From the NCBI RefSeq assembly GCF_000374045.1, contig NZ_KB893317.1, positions 124,001-188,000 of the forward strand: a DNA stretch of 64,000 bases. Reading direction: 5' to 3'. The notes under the pieces are model-generated. The model ran no database searches. It saw only the letters and a list, made by a program, of their open reading frames with translations, and had not been told where the DNA came from. Shown in pieces: positions 9,748 through 19,149 of the stretch. Within the stretch, counting starts at the first letter, position 1, and every line of letters starts with the position of its first letter. The position numbers and the translations under genes are program-made. The stretch comes from Segetibacter koreensis DSM 18137. GTDB taxonomy: Bacteria; Bacteroidota; Bacteroidia; Chitinophagales; Chitinophagaceae.

Positions 9748-10896
9748 ATGGCGAAGAATAAAATTAACGTGGCAATTATCGGACTTGGTTTTGGAGCAGA
9801 GTTTATTCCAATTTACCAGCACCATCCTAATGCTAACATGTATGCTATTTGTCAGCGGAATACCGAAAAGCTAAATCAAATTGGTGATGCATTTGGAATT
9901 GAAGGTCGATATACTGATTACGATGAGTTATTGAAAGATGAAGCTATAGACGCGGTTCATATTAATACTCCTATTAAAAATCATGCAGAACAGTCTATAA
10001 AAGCACTAAGAGCAGGTAAGCACGTAGCGTGCACGGTGCCGATGGCCACCACAGTAGATGAGTGTCGCAAGATAGTAGAAGCTGTTGAAGAGACCGGCCT
10101 GACTTATATGATGATGGAAACGGTAGTGTATAGCCGGGAATTTTTATTTGTAAAAGAAATGTATGAAAAAGGAGAGCTAGGCAGATTGCAATTCTTAAGA
10201 GCTTCTCACCAGCAGGAAATGGCCGGCTGGCCAGGTTATTGGGAAGGATTGCCTCCCATGCATTACGCCACACATTGTGTAGGTCCTGTTGTTGACTTAG
10301 CCAAAGCAGATGCTGAATTTGTTTCCTGTTTAGGGTCGGGAAGAATAGACGAACATTTGATCAGCAAATATAATTCTCCTTTTGCTATAGAAACCTGTCA
10401 TATAAAATTTAGAAATTCGGATGTAGCGGCGGAAGTAACCCGGTCATTGTTCAATACCGCAAGGCAATATCGTGAAAGTTTTGATGTATACGGTTCTAAA
10501 AAAACATTTGAATGGACATTGATTGAACATGAAGATCCGGTGATACATACCGGTGAAAAACCAGAACATGTTAAGATTCCTGATTATGCTCATTTGCTTC
10601 CCAAGCCCATTCAATCTTTTACGACAGGTGGGGTGTATGATGCAGAACACAACCAGCACTTATCTTTTATCCAGGGTGCAGGCCATGGCGGCTCACATCC
10701 GCATATGGTTCATGAATTTCTAAGTTCGCTGGTTGAAGAAAGAGAGCCATTCCCCAACGCCCGTAAGTCAGCAAATATAACATGTGTCGGTATACTGGCC
10801 CATGAATCTGCAATGCAGGGAGGAAAGCAAATGTTATTACCCCAATTTACATTTAGCGATACCCGTATAGAAAGTACAGTAAAGGCGTTAGTGTAA
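9748..10896 (+). CDS. Gfo/Idh/MocA-family oxidoreductase
   Basis: A 382-residue NAD(P)-dependent dehydrogenase. The Rossmann start is NVAIIGLGFGAEF and the family motif normally reading E-K-P appears here as CTVPMATTVDEC, so the conserved Lys of EKP is Val. The C-terminal alpha/beta domain carries HATHCVGPVVDLA, where the family's catalytic His region lies. Such enzymes oxidise or epimerise sugars, inositols and their derivatives in the cytoplasm; the substrate is not known. The altered EKP motif is seen in sub-families and does not by itself mean loss of activity. It stands alone: more than 290 bp separate it from either neighbour. Confidence 0.92.
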   Translation: MAKNKINVAIIGLGFGAEFIPIYQHHPNANMYAICQRNTEKLNQIGDAFGIEGRYTDYDELLKDEAIDAVHINTPIKNHAEQSIKALRAGKHVACTVPMATTVDECRKIVEAVEETGLTYMMMETVVYSREFLFVKEMYEKGELGRLQFLRASHQQEMAGWPGYWEGLPPMHYATHCVGPVVDLAKADAEFVSCLGSGRIDEHLISKYNSPFAIETCHIKFRNSDVAAEVTRSLFNTARQYRESFDVYGSKKTFEWTLIEHEDPVIHTGEKPEHVKIPDYAHLLPKPIQSFTTGGVYDAEHNQHLSFIQGAGHGGSHPHMVHEFLSSLVEEREPFPNARKSANITCVGILAHESAMQGGKQMLLPQFTFSDTRIESTVKALV

Positions 10897-10993
10897 CCAG
10901 TTGCTCACATTATAGAACAAATACAAATTAAGACGTTCGATACTGTCGTTTCTTATAATATTATTCGTCAGCAATATTAAATGCGATCAGTTA

Positions 10994-11021
10994 TTTAGGC
11001 CTTGCAAGGCCTAAATTTTTT
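10994..11021. terminator. Perfect palindromic terminator
   Basis: Ten-base arms (10994-11003 and 11006-11015) form a perfect palindrome tttaggccttgcaaggccta, extended by AA and followed by a run of six T. It terminates the oxidoreductase gene. Confidence 0.75.
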
Positions 11022-11161
11022 ACCATTCCTCATTTCGCGAAAACGTTATTTTAATAAAACCACTCGTTCTATTTTTATAATGCCGTGTTAACTTTTAATT
11101 ATCATATCGTAAACAATTTATTAACTTAAGATTTAGACCTCTTCTCCTTATCCGTCTACGA

Positions 11162-11169
11162 TAGTTTTG
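11162..11169 (+). promoter_or_regulatory. TAnnTTTG -7 promoter element before the Oar-like receptor
   Basis: TAGTTTTG matches the Bacteroidota -7 consensus exactly and lies 25 bp before the ATG at 11195. A TTTG -33 box is not obvious. Confidence 0.55.
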
Positions 11170-11194
11170 CAGCTTATTTGAAAAAGTATAATTT

Positions 11195-14100
11195 ATGAAA
11201 TTGCAGCTTACTTACAAAAGCTTCCTCTGTTTTTTGATGGCAGCGATATTTTCGCTTAAAGGTTTTTGCCAGTCGTCCGGTTCTGGCATCAGCGGATTTG
11301 TTTACTCTCAGGAGTCCCAACCTCTGGATGGTGTAACTATCAATGCAAAGAATACGGCAACGGGTTTTGTCGCCCTTGCTGTAACAGACAGAAAGGGCTA
11401 TTTTGTTTTGAGAGACTTACCTGTAGGTTTATATACCATTGAAATTTCATCAGTTAACTATCAAAGTCAAATTTTAAAAGACAACCAGCTTAACCTTGGC
11501 GACCGGCTGGTATTACGCAAAATTGTTTTAGGAAAGAAGTCTGCCGAACTGGCTGAGGTAAAAGTTACCTCCAACAGTTTTAACAATAGCATTGATCGGT
11601 TGGGAACATCTACAGCGGTTAGTGGGAGAGCTATTCAGAAAATACCTTTGGCCTCACGTAATTATGCTGATCTTGTCGTGCTTTCTCCATTGGCAAATGG
11701 TGCTTCATTGGCAGGAGCGAAGGCGGGCGGTACGGGGTATATGTTAGATGGCGTTAGTAACAGGAGAGCAACATTCGGTGGTTTATCTGATGCTGCCTTT
11801 TCCATTTCATCTGAAACAATACGTGAGTTTGAAGTAGCCACCAATGCTTACGATGTCACTAATGGACGCGGGTCAGGAGGTGTAGTAAAAGCTATTACCA
11901 AATCAGGAACCAACACTTTGTCAGGTGCTGCCTGGAGTTACTATGGGGCAAATTCGCTGGCTGCTAAAAAAGACGTAAATGGAAACAAACTCACCAGCAA
12001 ATACAAAATATTCCAGGGAGGTGCATACCTGAGTGGGCCTATCATAAAAAATAAAGTGCATTTTCTTATTTCCTATGACCAGTACCAAAATACCATTCCT
12101 TTCAGAGCTTATGATTTTACTTACGCAGGTGCTACACAGGCACAGGCAGAAAAAAACCTGGGTATAACAAAAGCTAATCTCGATAAGATTGTCGGTGTTA
12201 TGGAAAATCAATTTGGTTTCCCTGCGAGTCCTCAATATGGTACGATCAATATTGTTCAGGAAACTAAAAATGCCTTTGCAAAGTTTGATTGGAATATTAA
12301 TAAGAAAAATCTGCTAACGTTGAAGTATAACTACCTTCACTTTGTTGATCCCAACAAATTAAAAGGTTCGGGATTATTAACTACACAATACACAGGTACA
12401 GAAATAGACAATGCTGTGATGCTGGGATTACGCTCGGAGATCAGTAACTCGGTAACCAATGACTTAAGATTGAGCTTTAGTACCTACAGAAAGTTTCTTA
12501 GCTTTTTAAACAATCATGTACCTGAAGGTTTTGTAACTGTAAATGATAGCGCTACCGGTAACATTACGGTTGCTTTTGGAAATCAAAATTGGGTACCGGA
12601 GAGAGATGCTTCAGATGTAATACAGATAGTAGATAATTTACGATACAAAGCCGGTAATTTTAATTTTGTTTTTGGTACTGATAATAACATCAACCGTGTT
12701 ACCGACCGGTTATCGCACGATCAGCAGGGTCAATTTTATTACGCATCTATTGCAGATATGGAAAGAAACAATCCATACCGTTTTAACAGGAAAATTCCTT
12801 TAAATGGTACCAATCCTGCTATCAGCGTTCCCGTAATTGAGTTAGGTTTATTTGCTCAAATGGAAACAAATCTGAGACCGAATCTTAACTTGACAGCAGG
12901 TTTACGATGGGATGCGAATATAATAGGGAACAAGCCAACAGCCAACCCGTTACTTGAAAAGGATCTTGGTGTAAGAACTGATGTTGTACCTTTTGATGCC
13001 AAGAATGTACAGCCTCGTGTTAACCTGGTATGGGATGTAAACAGTAATGGAAAAGATGTGGTTAAGATAGGGGCCGGCTTGTTTGCCTCTGAATTAACGA
13101 CCCAGCCTATCACCTTTGCTCATATTGATAATGGCGTTGATTTCAGGCAAGTTGATATACGTGAAAACGTTCCTGTTCCCGACTGGCAGGCTTACCAAAA
13201 AGACTTTAGCAAGGTGCCCGGAGTGGATTATTATAATTCGCTTACTGCCAAGCAACCAGCCACTGTGTTGGTAATGGATAAAAATCTAAAGAACCCATTG
13301 ACCTTCAAAACAAGTCTTAGCTATTACCATTATTTCAATCGCTGGTTTCGTATGGGTGCCAATTTGTACTACAATAATACCTGGGATAATTTCTACCTCT
13401 ACGACATCAATTTAAAACATACACCTGAGTTTGTAACGAATGAAGGTCGCAATGTATATGTACCTGCTATGTCAATTCCTGCAGGTGTATCGACAACACT
13501 GCCAATAGTCAACTCAAGGATCTCTGCCAACTTTAACCAGGTAAGATATTTTACTAATACAAACTGGTCATCAAAATATGCAGGGGTAATGGTAGAGGCT
13601 TCTGCACAGTTGGGTAAAGATGGTTATTTAAGTGTTTCTTATGCAAAGGGCAAAGCCACAGGTACGCCTCCATATGACAGTGGCGATCCCCGTAATGCAA
13701 ACTTCAGTGTAGCTTCTTCTTACCAGGATTACGGTACTTATGGCAGAAACTATTACAGTGAAGGTGATCAGCCGAATAAACTGGTTGCCTTGCTATTGAG
13801 TCCAACATTTTATGGAGTCAGCATCAGTTCATCTTTTCAGGCGTATCAAAACGGTCGTTATTCTGCATATGTAAACCGGGATATTATTGGTGAGGGTAAC
13901 GATGGTACTGACCTTGCTTATATTTATGATCCCGCTAAATCTTCAACCCCTGCCAACATAGCGGAACAAATGCAGGCGTTGCTGAAAACAACCAGTCCTG
14001 AGTTTCGCGAATTTCTTACAAAGAATATGGGTAAGTTTGCTGAGTACAACGGCGGTCTAATGCCCTGGCGCACGCAGTGGAATATGAGTGCGGCTTATGA

Positions 14101-14338
14101 TCTTAAAATTCATAAAACCCATAAGGTTACCTTTCGGGCGGATATATTTAACGTGCTTAACCTGCTAAATTATAAATGGGGAGGTTATAGTCAGATCATT
14201 AATACGAACCTATATAATGTTAATGGATTTGACCAGGCTACTAATTCTTACATTTATAAGGTGAATGCGAATGCAGGTACCAAAGTGAAAACAGCCAGTT
14301 ATTATTCTGTGCAGTTTGGTGTGCGATATTCATTCTAA
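11195..14338 (+). CDS. Oar-like TonB-dependent outer-membrane receptor
   Basis: A 1047-residue outer-membrane beta-barrel. A signal peptide (cleaved after LKGFCQ, residue 26) precedes a carboxypeptidase regulatory-like domain (about 34-110: GISGFVYSQESQPLDGVTI). A TonB plug follows (about 120-240: SRNYADLVVLSP, GTNTLSGAAWSYYG), then a long barrel ending in an aromatic residue (YYSVQFGVRYSF), as outer-membrane insertion requires. The plug type matches Oar proteins rather than SusC, and no SusD partner is nearby. The transported substrate is unknown; Oar relatives have been linked to adhesion, development and protease export. It starts its own transcript from the TAGTTTTG promoter. Confidence 0.9.
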   Translation: MKLQLTYKSFLCFLMAAIFSLKGFCQSSGSGISGFVYSQESQPLDGVTINAKNTATGFVALAVTDRKGYFVLRDLPVGLYTIEISSVNYQSQILKDNQLNLGDRLVLRKIVLGKKSAELAEVKVTSNSFNNSIDRLGTSTAVSGRAIQKIPLASRNYADLVVLSPLANGASLAGAKAGGTGYMLDGVSNRRATFGGLSDAAFSISSETIREFEVATNAYDVTNGRGSGGVVKAITKSGTNTLSGAAWSYYGANSLAAKKDVNGNKLTSKYKIFQGGAYLSGPIIKNKVHFLISYDQYQNTIPFRAYDFTYAGATQAQAEKNLGITKANLDKIVGVMENQFGFPASPQYGTINIVQETKNAFAKFDWNINKKNLLTLKYNYLHFVDPNKLKGSGLLTTQYTGTEIDNAVMLGLRSEISNSVTNDLRLSFSTYRKFLSFLNNHVPEGFVTVNDSATGNITVAFGNQNWVPERDASDVIQIVDNLRYKAGNFNFVFGTDNNINRVTDRLSHDQQGQFYYASIADMERNNPYRFNRKIPLNGTNPAISVPVIELGLFAQMETNLRPNLNLTAGLRWDANIIGNKPTANPLLEKDLGVRTDVVPFDAKNVQPRVNLVWDVNSNGKDVVKIGAGLFASELTTQPITFAHIDNGVDFRQVDIRENVPVPDWQAYQKDFSKVPGVDYYNSLTAKQPATVLVMDKNLKNPLTFKTSLSYYHYFNRWFRMGANLYYNNTWDNFYLYDINLKHTPEFVTNEGRNVYVPAMSIPAGVSTTLPIVNSRISANFNQVRYFTNTNWSSKYAGVMVEASAQLGKDGYLSVSYAKGKATGTPPYDSGDPRNANFSVASSYQDYGTYGRNYYSEGDQPNKLVALLLSPTFYGVSISSSFQAYQNGRYSAYVNRDIIGEGNDGTDLAYIYDPAKSSTPANIAEQMQALLKTTSPEFREFLTKNMGKFAEYNGGLMPWRTQWNMSAAYDLKIHKTHKVTFRADIFNVLNLLNYKWGGYSQIINTNLYNVNGFDQATNSYIYKVNANAGTKVKTASYYSVQFGVRYSF

Positions 14339-14359
14339 ATAAAAGAAGGCTGATGATGG

Positions 14360-14432
14360 AACACGGATTGTTAGGATTGACAGATATGAGATGATTCTTT
14401 AAATATTTGTAATAATCCTAATCATCCGTGTT
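14360..14432. repeat. Long imperfect inverted repeat (REP-like or terminator)
   Basis: Nineteen-base arms (14360-14378 with 14414-14432) pair with one mismatch and one G.U around a 35-nt loop. The arms read aacacggattgttaggatt against its complement. It lies just after the Oar-like gene and could terminate it, but the length resembles dispersed palindromic repeats of this phylum. The rest of the gap to 14654 shows no gene. Confidence 0.5.
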
Positions 14433-14654
14433 TATAAATTTTATGAAGCATAGATTTAACCAAATTGAACCACAGTAAAATTTCTTTCTAAAAAACGTAC
14501 TTGCAATCCTGGTTTTTTTGTTATTGATGTTTTAGTCATAAACCTTTTTGGTGCCGGTGTAGTTTCGCAGGATATCATTAGCCAAGTAAAGCTTAAACAC
14601 GCTTTCAATATGTGCTTCAAAAAAAAATAAAAAATCAAAGTATATCTTTTACTT

Positions 14655-15944
14655 ATGAAAAGGTTATTAGGCTTATTGACATTGATTGCCTGTCTTAGAG
14701 TTTACTCCCAACCAATAGCTGAGATAGGCAAACCGTTGCAGGCATGGAAAGAAGGTTATCTTGATCTTCACCATATAAATACAGGCAGGGGAAACGCTGC
14801 TTTTTATATCTTACCAGATGGTACAACTGTTTTGTTCGATGCCGGTGAACTTGATCCAACAAATGCAAGAACCACTTCGAAACGAAACGCTGTTATTCGT
14901 CCAAACGATAGCAAACATCCCTACGAATGGATCGTGAATTACATAAGGAAAGTATCACCGCTGAAGGAGAAAGCAGTGATTGATTACGCTGTCATCTCCC
15001 ATTTTCATGATGATCATTTTGGAAGCTGGTACGTCGGTGCTCCATTATCTGAAACGAGGAAATACGTATTAACAGGCATTACGGGAGTAGGTGAACTTAT
15101 TCCTATTCATCGCTTGTTGCAGCGGGATTATAACTATCCTGTTGCTATTGAAAACAGGCTGAAAAGGTTTAAGGGTAACGACGATAATTATATAAAAACA
15201 TGGAATAATTACATTTCATTTATTAAGGCTCAGCAGCAAAAAGGGATGCAGGTTATAGCATTTAAAGCCGGGGCAAAAAGCCAAATCACCTTGCTACGGC
15301 ATCCATTAAATTTTCGCGATTTTAATATACAAAACATCAAGTCTAACGGCTTAATATGGACAGGCAAGGATACTTTGACTGAACAGCATTTTCCTGTCAT
15401 TGACACCGCAGACCCTAAATCCTGGCCAGACGAAAACACATTAAGCAATGTGATGTTAATCCATTATGGTCCTTTTACTTATTATACTGGCGGTGATTGT
15501 TCGGGAAATGTATTTGCCGCAGATGCGACTTGGCGCGATGTGGAAACGCCCGCGGCAAAAGTAATCGGAGAGGTTGATGTAGCCACAATGGATCATCACG
15601 GGAACAGGGACGCAGTAAATGAATTTCAGGTAAAAACGTTTAAGCCAAGGGTATGGATAGAGCAAACATGGACAGCAGATCACCCAGGGCATGAAGTATT
15701 AATACGGGCAACGTCTCCATATTTATATGAAGGCAAACGCGATCTTTTTGCCACTAACATGCTAGAGCCTAACAAACTGGTGATAGGGCCACTGGTAGAT
15801 CAATCTTATCGAAGCCAGCAAGGGCATATTGTGGTACGAGTTTTACCTGGTGGTAAAAACTACTATGTAATTATACTCGATGATACGAATAAAAATATGC
15901 TGGTGAAAAATATATTTGGTCCTTATACTTCTAAGCATTTGTAG
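14655..15944 (+). CDS. Secreted metallo-beta-lactamase-fold hydrolase
   Basis: A 429-residue protein with a signal peptide (MKRLLGLLTLIACLRVYSQ). The metallo-beta-lactamase fold is shown by VISHFHDDHFGSW, the HxHxDH zinc motif, by the preceding strand (AAFYILPDGTTVLFDAGE) and by later metal-site elements (YYTGGDCSG, MDHHGNRDAVNEF). The arrangement resembles ComEC/Rec2-type hydrolase domains without the membrane part. It should act in the periplasm or outside the cell; the substrate, possibly a nucleic acid or a phosphoester, is inference only. The gene stands alone on the + strand after the Oar-like receptor. Confidence 0.88.
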   Translation: MKRLLGLLTLIACLRVYSQPIAEIGKPLQAWKEGYLDLHHINTGRGNAAFYILPDGTTVLFDAGELDPTNARTTSKRNAVIRPNDSKHPYEWIVNYIRKVSPLKEKAVIDYAVISHFHDDHFGSWYVGAPLSETRKYVLTGITGVGELIPIHRLLQRDYNYPVAIENRLKRFKGNDDNYIKTWNNYISFIKAQQQKGMQVIAFKAGAKSQITLLRHPLNFRDFNIQNIKSNGLIWTGKDTLTEQHFPVIDTADPKSWPDENTLSNVMLIHYGPFTYYTGGDCSGNVFAADATWRDVETPAAKVIGEVDVATMDHHGNRDAVNEFQVKTFKPRVWIEQTWTADHPGHEVLIRATSPYLYEGKRDLFATNMLEPNKLVIGPLVDQSYRSQQGHIVVRVLPGGKNYYVIILDDTNKNMLVKNIFGPYTSKHL

Positions 15945-16138
15945 CGGCTAGGGTGGCAGGACAACTAGTGTTAATTCTCTACTTTTATACGTGAAAAGAT
16001 AGAAGGCTGCGAACAACCTTTAGCCGGGCAATGGAATGAAAATGATGCTTCAATTACTTCAAAATATCGAATGCGGGAAGGATTTGTTCTATCTTATCGT
16101 ATCGTTTGGTTCCAAATTATCTAATTTAAAAATAGGTG

Positions 16139-16171
16139 AAAAAAGCCGACTCATTGAAGTATTGAGACGGC
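16139..16171 (-). terminator. Terminator of the broken T9SS gene
   Basis: On the minus strand a 9-bp stem with one mismatch (16171-16163 with 16153-16145) is followed by six T. It lies 33 bp past the old stop codon at 16204, so the 3' end of the former gene is preserved although its 5' part is gone. Confidence 0.65.
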
Positions 16172-16203
16172 ATCTTTTTGTTGCATTGAGCCAAACTAGT
16201 TTC

Positions 16204-16537
16204 CTATTGCTTAACAAGCTTCACGGTTACTATTTTATCACCCCTGCATAACCTGTAAATAATAAATACCCGTATTGGCAGCAACATTGGCTTTGATTTC
16301 AATCAATTTCCCTAATGCATCGCTAACTCTCATAGCGACTGGATTGTTGCCTGCGTCACTTAGCGATAGGGTAAAATAATTAGCCGAAGGATTAGGCCGG
16401 GCCTTTATTGTAAGCCTTTGTGCCAGAGTTTGCTCGTTTGCTAACCCATTTACTTTGGCTGCGGTAATTGTGGGGGTAGCCGGAGTTATGGTGCCAAGTG
16501 TGTAGCTAGCTACCAATCCTGTTTTGAAAAATACCAT
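16204..16537 (-). pseudogene. C-terminal T9SS sorting-domain fragment, frameshifted
   Basis: The minus-strand frame from about 16537 contains TIKARPNPSANYFTLSLS, VSDALGKLIEI and YYLQVMQG, the body of a type A T9SS sorting domain. It hits TGA straight after VMQG at about 16240. Removing one G from the GGGG run there restores GDKIVTVKLVKQ and a stop at 16204, which is exactly the expected domain end. The hairpin between ANTG and IYYLQV also appears shortened by about ten residues. The rest of the protein is missing upstream: at about 16540 the sequence passes into an unrelated receptor fragment on the other strand. This is a decayed remnant, not a gene. Confidence 0.75.
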
Positions 16538-16542
16538 TGGAG

Positions 16543-17243
16543 CTGCCCGCTACAAAAAGCTTATTATTACGGAAACCTTCAATTTCTCTAGCTCTAATGA
16601 TCCAAAGGGATATCATGCAGACCTTGGGATAAGGGGATCTGTTAAGAGCCTTTTTAACTATGATATCGGATTATTTTATCTTGCCTATAACAACCGGATA
16701 GGCACGGTGGAGAGAACTGATGAAGCAGGGTCACTCTACACCTTTCAAACAAATACTGCCCGTAGCGTACATAAGGGAATTGAAAGCTACGTTGAGTTGA
16801 ACGTTACACGGGCGCTTGAAATAAATAAAACAGTAGGAAACATAAGCGTTTATAATTCTTTAGCCTACACCAATGCAAGATATACGCAAGGAGAATTCAA
16901 AGGAAACAAAGTAGAGTACGCACCGAAACTCATCAACCGCATAGGTATAACATATGCAAAAAAAGCTTTGTCTGCATCAGTTCAGTTGTCGCATCAAACA
17001 GAAGCATTTGCGGATGCTGCAAACACAATTAGAAGCAGTAACCCGATTATAGGAAGAAGCCCGGGTACGGGGTAATTGATGTTTCAGTTTCATTTAATCA
17101 TAAAAAATTTAAATTGAAAGCAGGGTTAAAATAATCTCGCAGACAAAAGATACTTTACCCAAAGAACAGATGAATATCCGGGCCCGGGAATCATTCCGTT
17201 AACAGGAAGAAGTTTTTATGCCGGCATAGGAGTTAGTCTTTAG
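16543..17243 (+). pseudogene. FecA-like TonB-dependent receptor, C-terminal remnant
   Basis: A plus-strand frame carries hallmarks of FecA-type barrels: KGYHADLGIRG, NYDIGLFYLAYNNRIG, NTARSVHKGIESYVE, NSLAYTNARYTQGEFKGN, VEYAPKLINRIGITY and NPIIG. It stops at 17075, but the end of the barrel continues in other frames: GVIDVSVSF from about 17066, then after one more shift NLADKRYF, QRTDEYPGPG and GRSFYAGIGVSL with a stop at 17241-17243. Two frameshifts and loss of the first several hundred residues make it a pseudogene. It abuts the truncated T9SS fragment head to head, so the junction near 16540 marks a deletion or insertion scar. Intact relatives import ferric citrate or similar siderophores. 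Confidence 0.8.
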
Positions 17244-18029
17244 TAAATTGAAGACTCGTATATTGTATATCCCCCTTACTCATCTTAATATAAATAAAGC
17301 CTCTTTGTATTTACCATGTTTGTGTATTTGAATATAAACTAGAAAAGAGAAGACCAGTAAAAAAATAAGTAAAAAGGGACGATTACCATGGAAATATTCT
17401 TTTGTGGAAGATTGTAAGAAAGACAACAGGACAATCTGAAGCAAAAGATTAAATCTTAACTAATCAATGAGTTTGTGAAAATTAAACTACTAAAAAAGAT
17501 TAAATTACTGCACCCCATTTTGTACCCCAACACCGTAACACATCAGCAATCAGTACTAAAAGTGGCCCCACCTATTGAATTATTGAACCAATTCTTATTT
17601 GATCTGAAAGGTTTGTATGAATTACAGCCTCTTTTAGAACCTATTACCGCTTTAAAACCTTTTGTTTCATATTCAGTGACAACAAATATAGTATGATAAT
17701 ATTCTCTACTGGTATTAAACCCTTATCCTTAGTATATTAGTAAATAGAATAATTATATTTTAGCATATTATAAGGACGTAGAAAGGACAACCGGAAAGTA
17801 TATATGGAACAAACGTCATTAATTCATATTTTTCAATATCCTTACAAGCTCTTCTCTTATGGGTGTTGATTGCTTCAGATAAAGAAACTTTTTCAATAAA
17901 GCAGCTATTATTTTGCCATTAATGTTTTTCCGCAGTTTGTTCACATACGGTGGATTTTTGTCTTTTGCTTCTATGTAAATAAGATCATAGTTTCACCTAA
18001 TCATTGGATTTATTTAAAACGTAACTGGT
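17244..18029. other. Non-coding or decayed stretch between FecA remnant and HNH gene
   Basis: No intact gene is seen. It contains an att-like end (17509-17567, listed separately). On the minus strand from about 17995 to 17819 there is a 58-codon open stretch without a start codon (it includes LIYIEAKDKNPPYVNKL and IREELVRILKNMN) that looks like leftover coding DNA of unknown kind. Confidence 0.4.
17509..17567 (+). other. Degenerate att-like end resembling the right end of the mobile element
   Basis: Two adjacent 12-bp units (tgcaccccattt, tgtaccccaaca) are followed after about 25 bp by tcagtactaaaagtggcccc. The right end of the element has the same order: tgtacccccaac, tgtgccccattt, then tcaatactaaaagtagcccc at the tRNA. 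This points to the end of an older, related element. Confidence 0.45.
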
Positions 18030-19109
18030 GTGGAAAATAACACGGGTAGGAAATTTCAATTTCAATTGTTTATGCCGAACGGATATTTAGAAAAGGTTGA
18101 TGGGTTTACAAAAAATTTCGAACTCGTAGCTGTGCAACATTCAGCATTGACAATTCAAAAACTCATTCCAAAGGCCGAAAGACGATGTAGATTTTGTAAA
18201 AAAACCTATGGGCAAACGAAGTTCAAAAAAGAGGCTCATATAATTCCGGAAATGTTGGGAAATAAGAACTTGTTGTCTTATTCAGAATGTGATAACTGTA
18301 ACTATCAATTTGGTCAATTTGAAAATGAATTAGCGCATTTTTTGGGGATCTTTAGAACAATAAGTGGTGTAGACGCAAAACAAGGTGTACCATGCTTTAA
18401 ATCTCCTGATCAACAAATAATAGCAAAGGCTAACGGGGAAACGATCGATATTTTAAGAGAAGATACTTCAAATGATGCAATTAAAGTAAACAAAGACTTA
18501 TCTAACCTAACCGTTAGATACAAAAAGCCTTCTTACTCTCCATTGATGGTATATAAGGCATTTGTTAAAATAGCAATGTCAATAATTAAGGAACATGAAT
18601 TAAATGAAGATTACCAGTTAGCTATAGACTTTCTGTTGCATCCAAATAGTATAAAAATGACAGGTTGCTTCGTTTCCGGTTATACCTTGCCTTTTAGTTA
18701 TAATCTGCCACCTCAAGCCTACTTGTTTAAAAAAAAGGACGCTATGTCACCTATGCATACGCATGTATTAGCTCTATACTTTCAAAATTTTATATTTTCC
18801 ATACCTGTACCCTTAAACAAGAAAGACTTTTTCTTTTACAATAAAGAGAACGTATTAAAATTGCCTGAGTATCCTCCGTTGTTGCTTGAACCTACAAATA
18901 TGATTGACCTAACACTTACTCCATTCATGAATGATTTTTCTTCTCCTGATAAGGTTAAGGGAGAGGAGGGGGAGCTCTTCTTTGAGTTTGACAAGGAACA
19001 TTTTGAACATACTCCAACTTTTGATCAGAATCCTGTTAATGGCGTAATGCCAGAATTTAGGCCAGATGATGTGGTAAAAATTAGTATTAGCAAACATACC
19101 GGAGAGTAA
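18030..19109 (+). CDS. HNH-type endonuclease-like protein
   Basis: A 359-residue protein starting at GTG (the next ATG is 18072). The N-terminal third has a zinc-finger/HNH arrangement: CRFCKKTYGQ, then KEAHIIPEMLGN with the His of the first catalytic position, then SECDNCNYQFGQFEN with the second Cys pair. This is the layout of the HNH_5 family. Residues beyond about 110 have no fold I recognise. It lies in a decayed region just outside the left end of the integrated element, next to a broken recombinase, so it was probably carried in by an earlier element. HNH proteins in such places may be nucleases in defence or addiction modules; that role is inference. Confidence 0.6.
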   Translation: MENNTGRKFQFQLFMPNGYLEKVDGFTKNFELVAVQHSALTIQKLIPKAERRCRFCKKTYGQTKFKKEAHIIPEMLGNKNLLSYSECDNCNYQFGQFENELAHFLGIFRTISGVDAKQGVPCFKSPDQQIIAKANGETIDILREDTSNDAIKVNKDLSNLTVRYKKPSYSPLMVYKAFVKIAMSIIKEHELNEDYQLAIDFLLHPNSIKMTGCFVSGYTLPFSYNLPPQAYLFKKKDAMSPMHTHVLALYFQNFIFSIPVPLNKKDFFFYNKENVLKLPEYPPLLLEPTNMIDLTLTPFMNDFSSPDKVKGEEGELFFEFDKEHFEHTPTFDQNPVNGVMPEFRPDDVVKISISKHTGE

Positions 19110-19149
19110 AATAATGAGAGAAGCTCAGGCCAGCTCTATGGAATAGTGT

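Noticed and set aside
16036-16251. 71-codon plus-strand ORF
   Set aside because: It overlaps the end of the T9SS remnant and its terminator on the other strand and has no recognisable protein features.
17475-17696. 73-codon plus-strand ORF
   Set aside because: It runs straight through the att-like repeats at 17509-17567 and starts with a weak codon; its composition is not protein-like.
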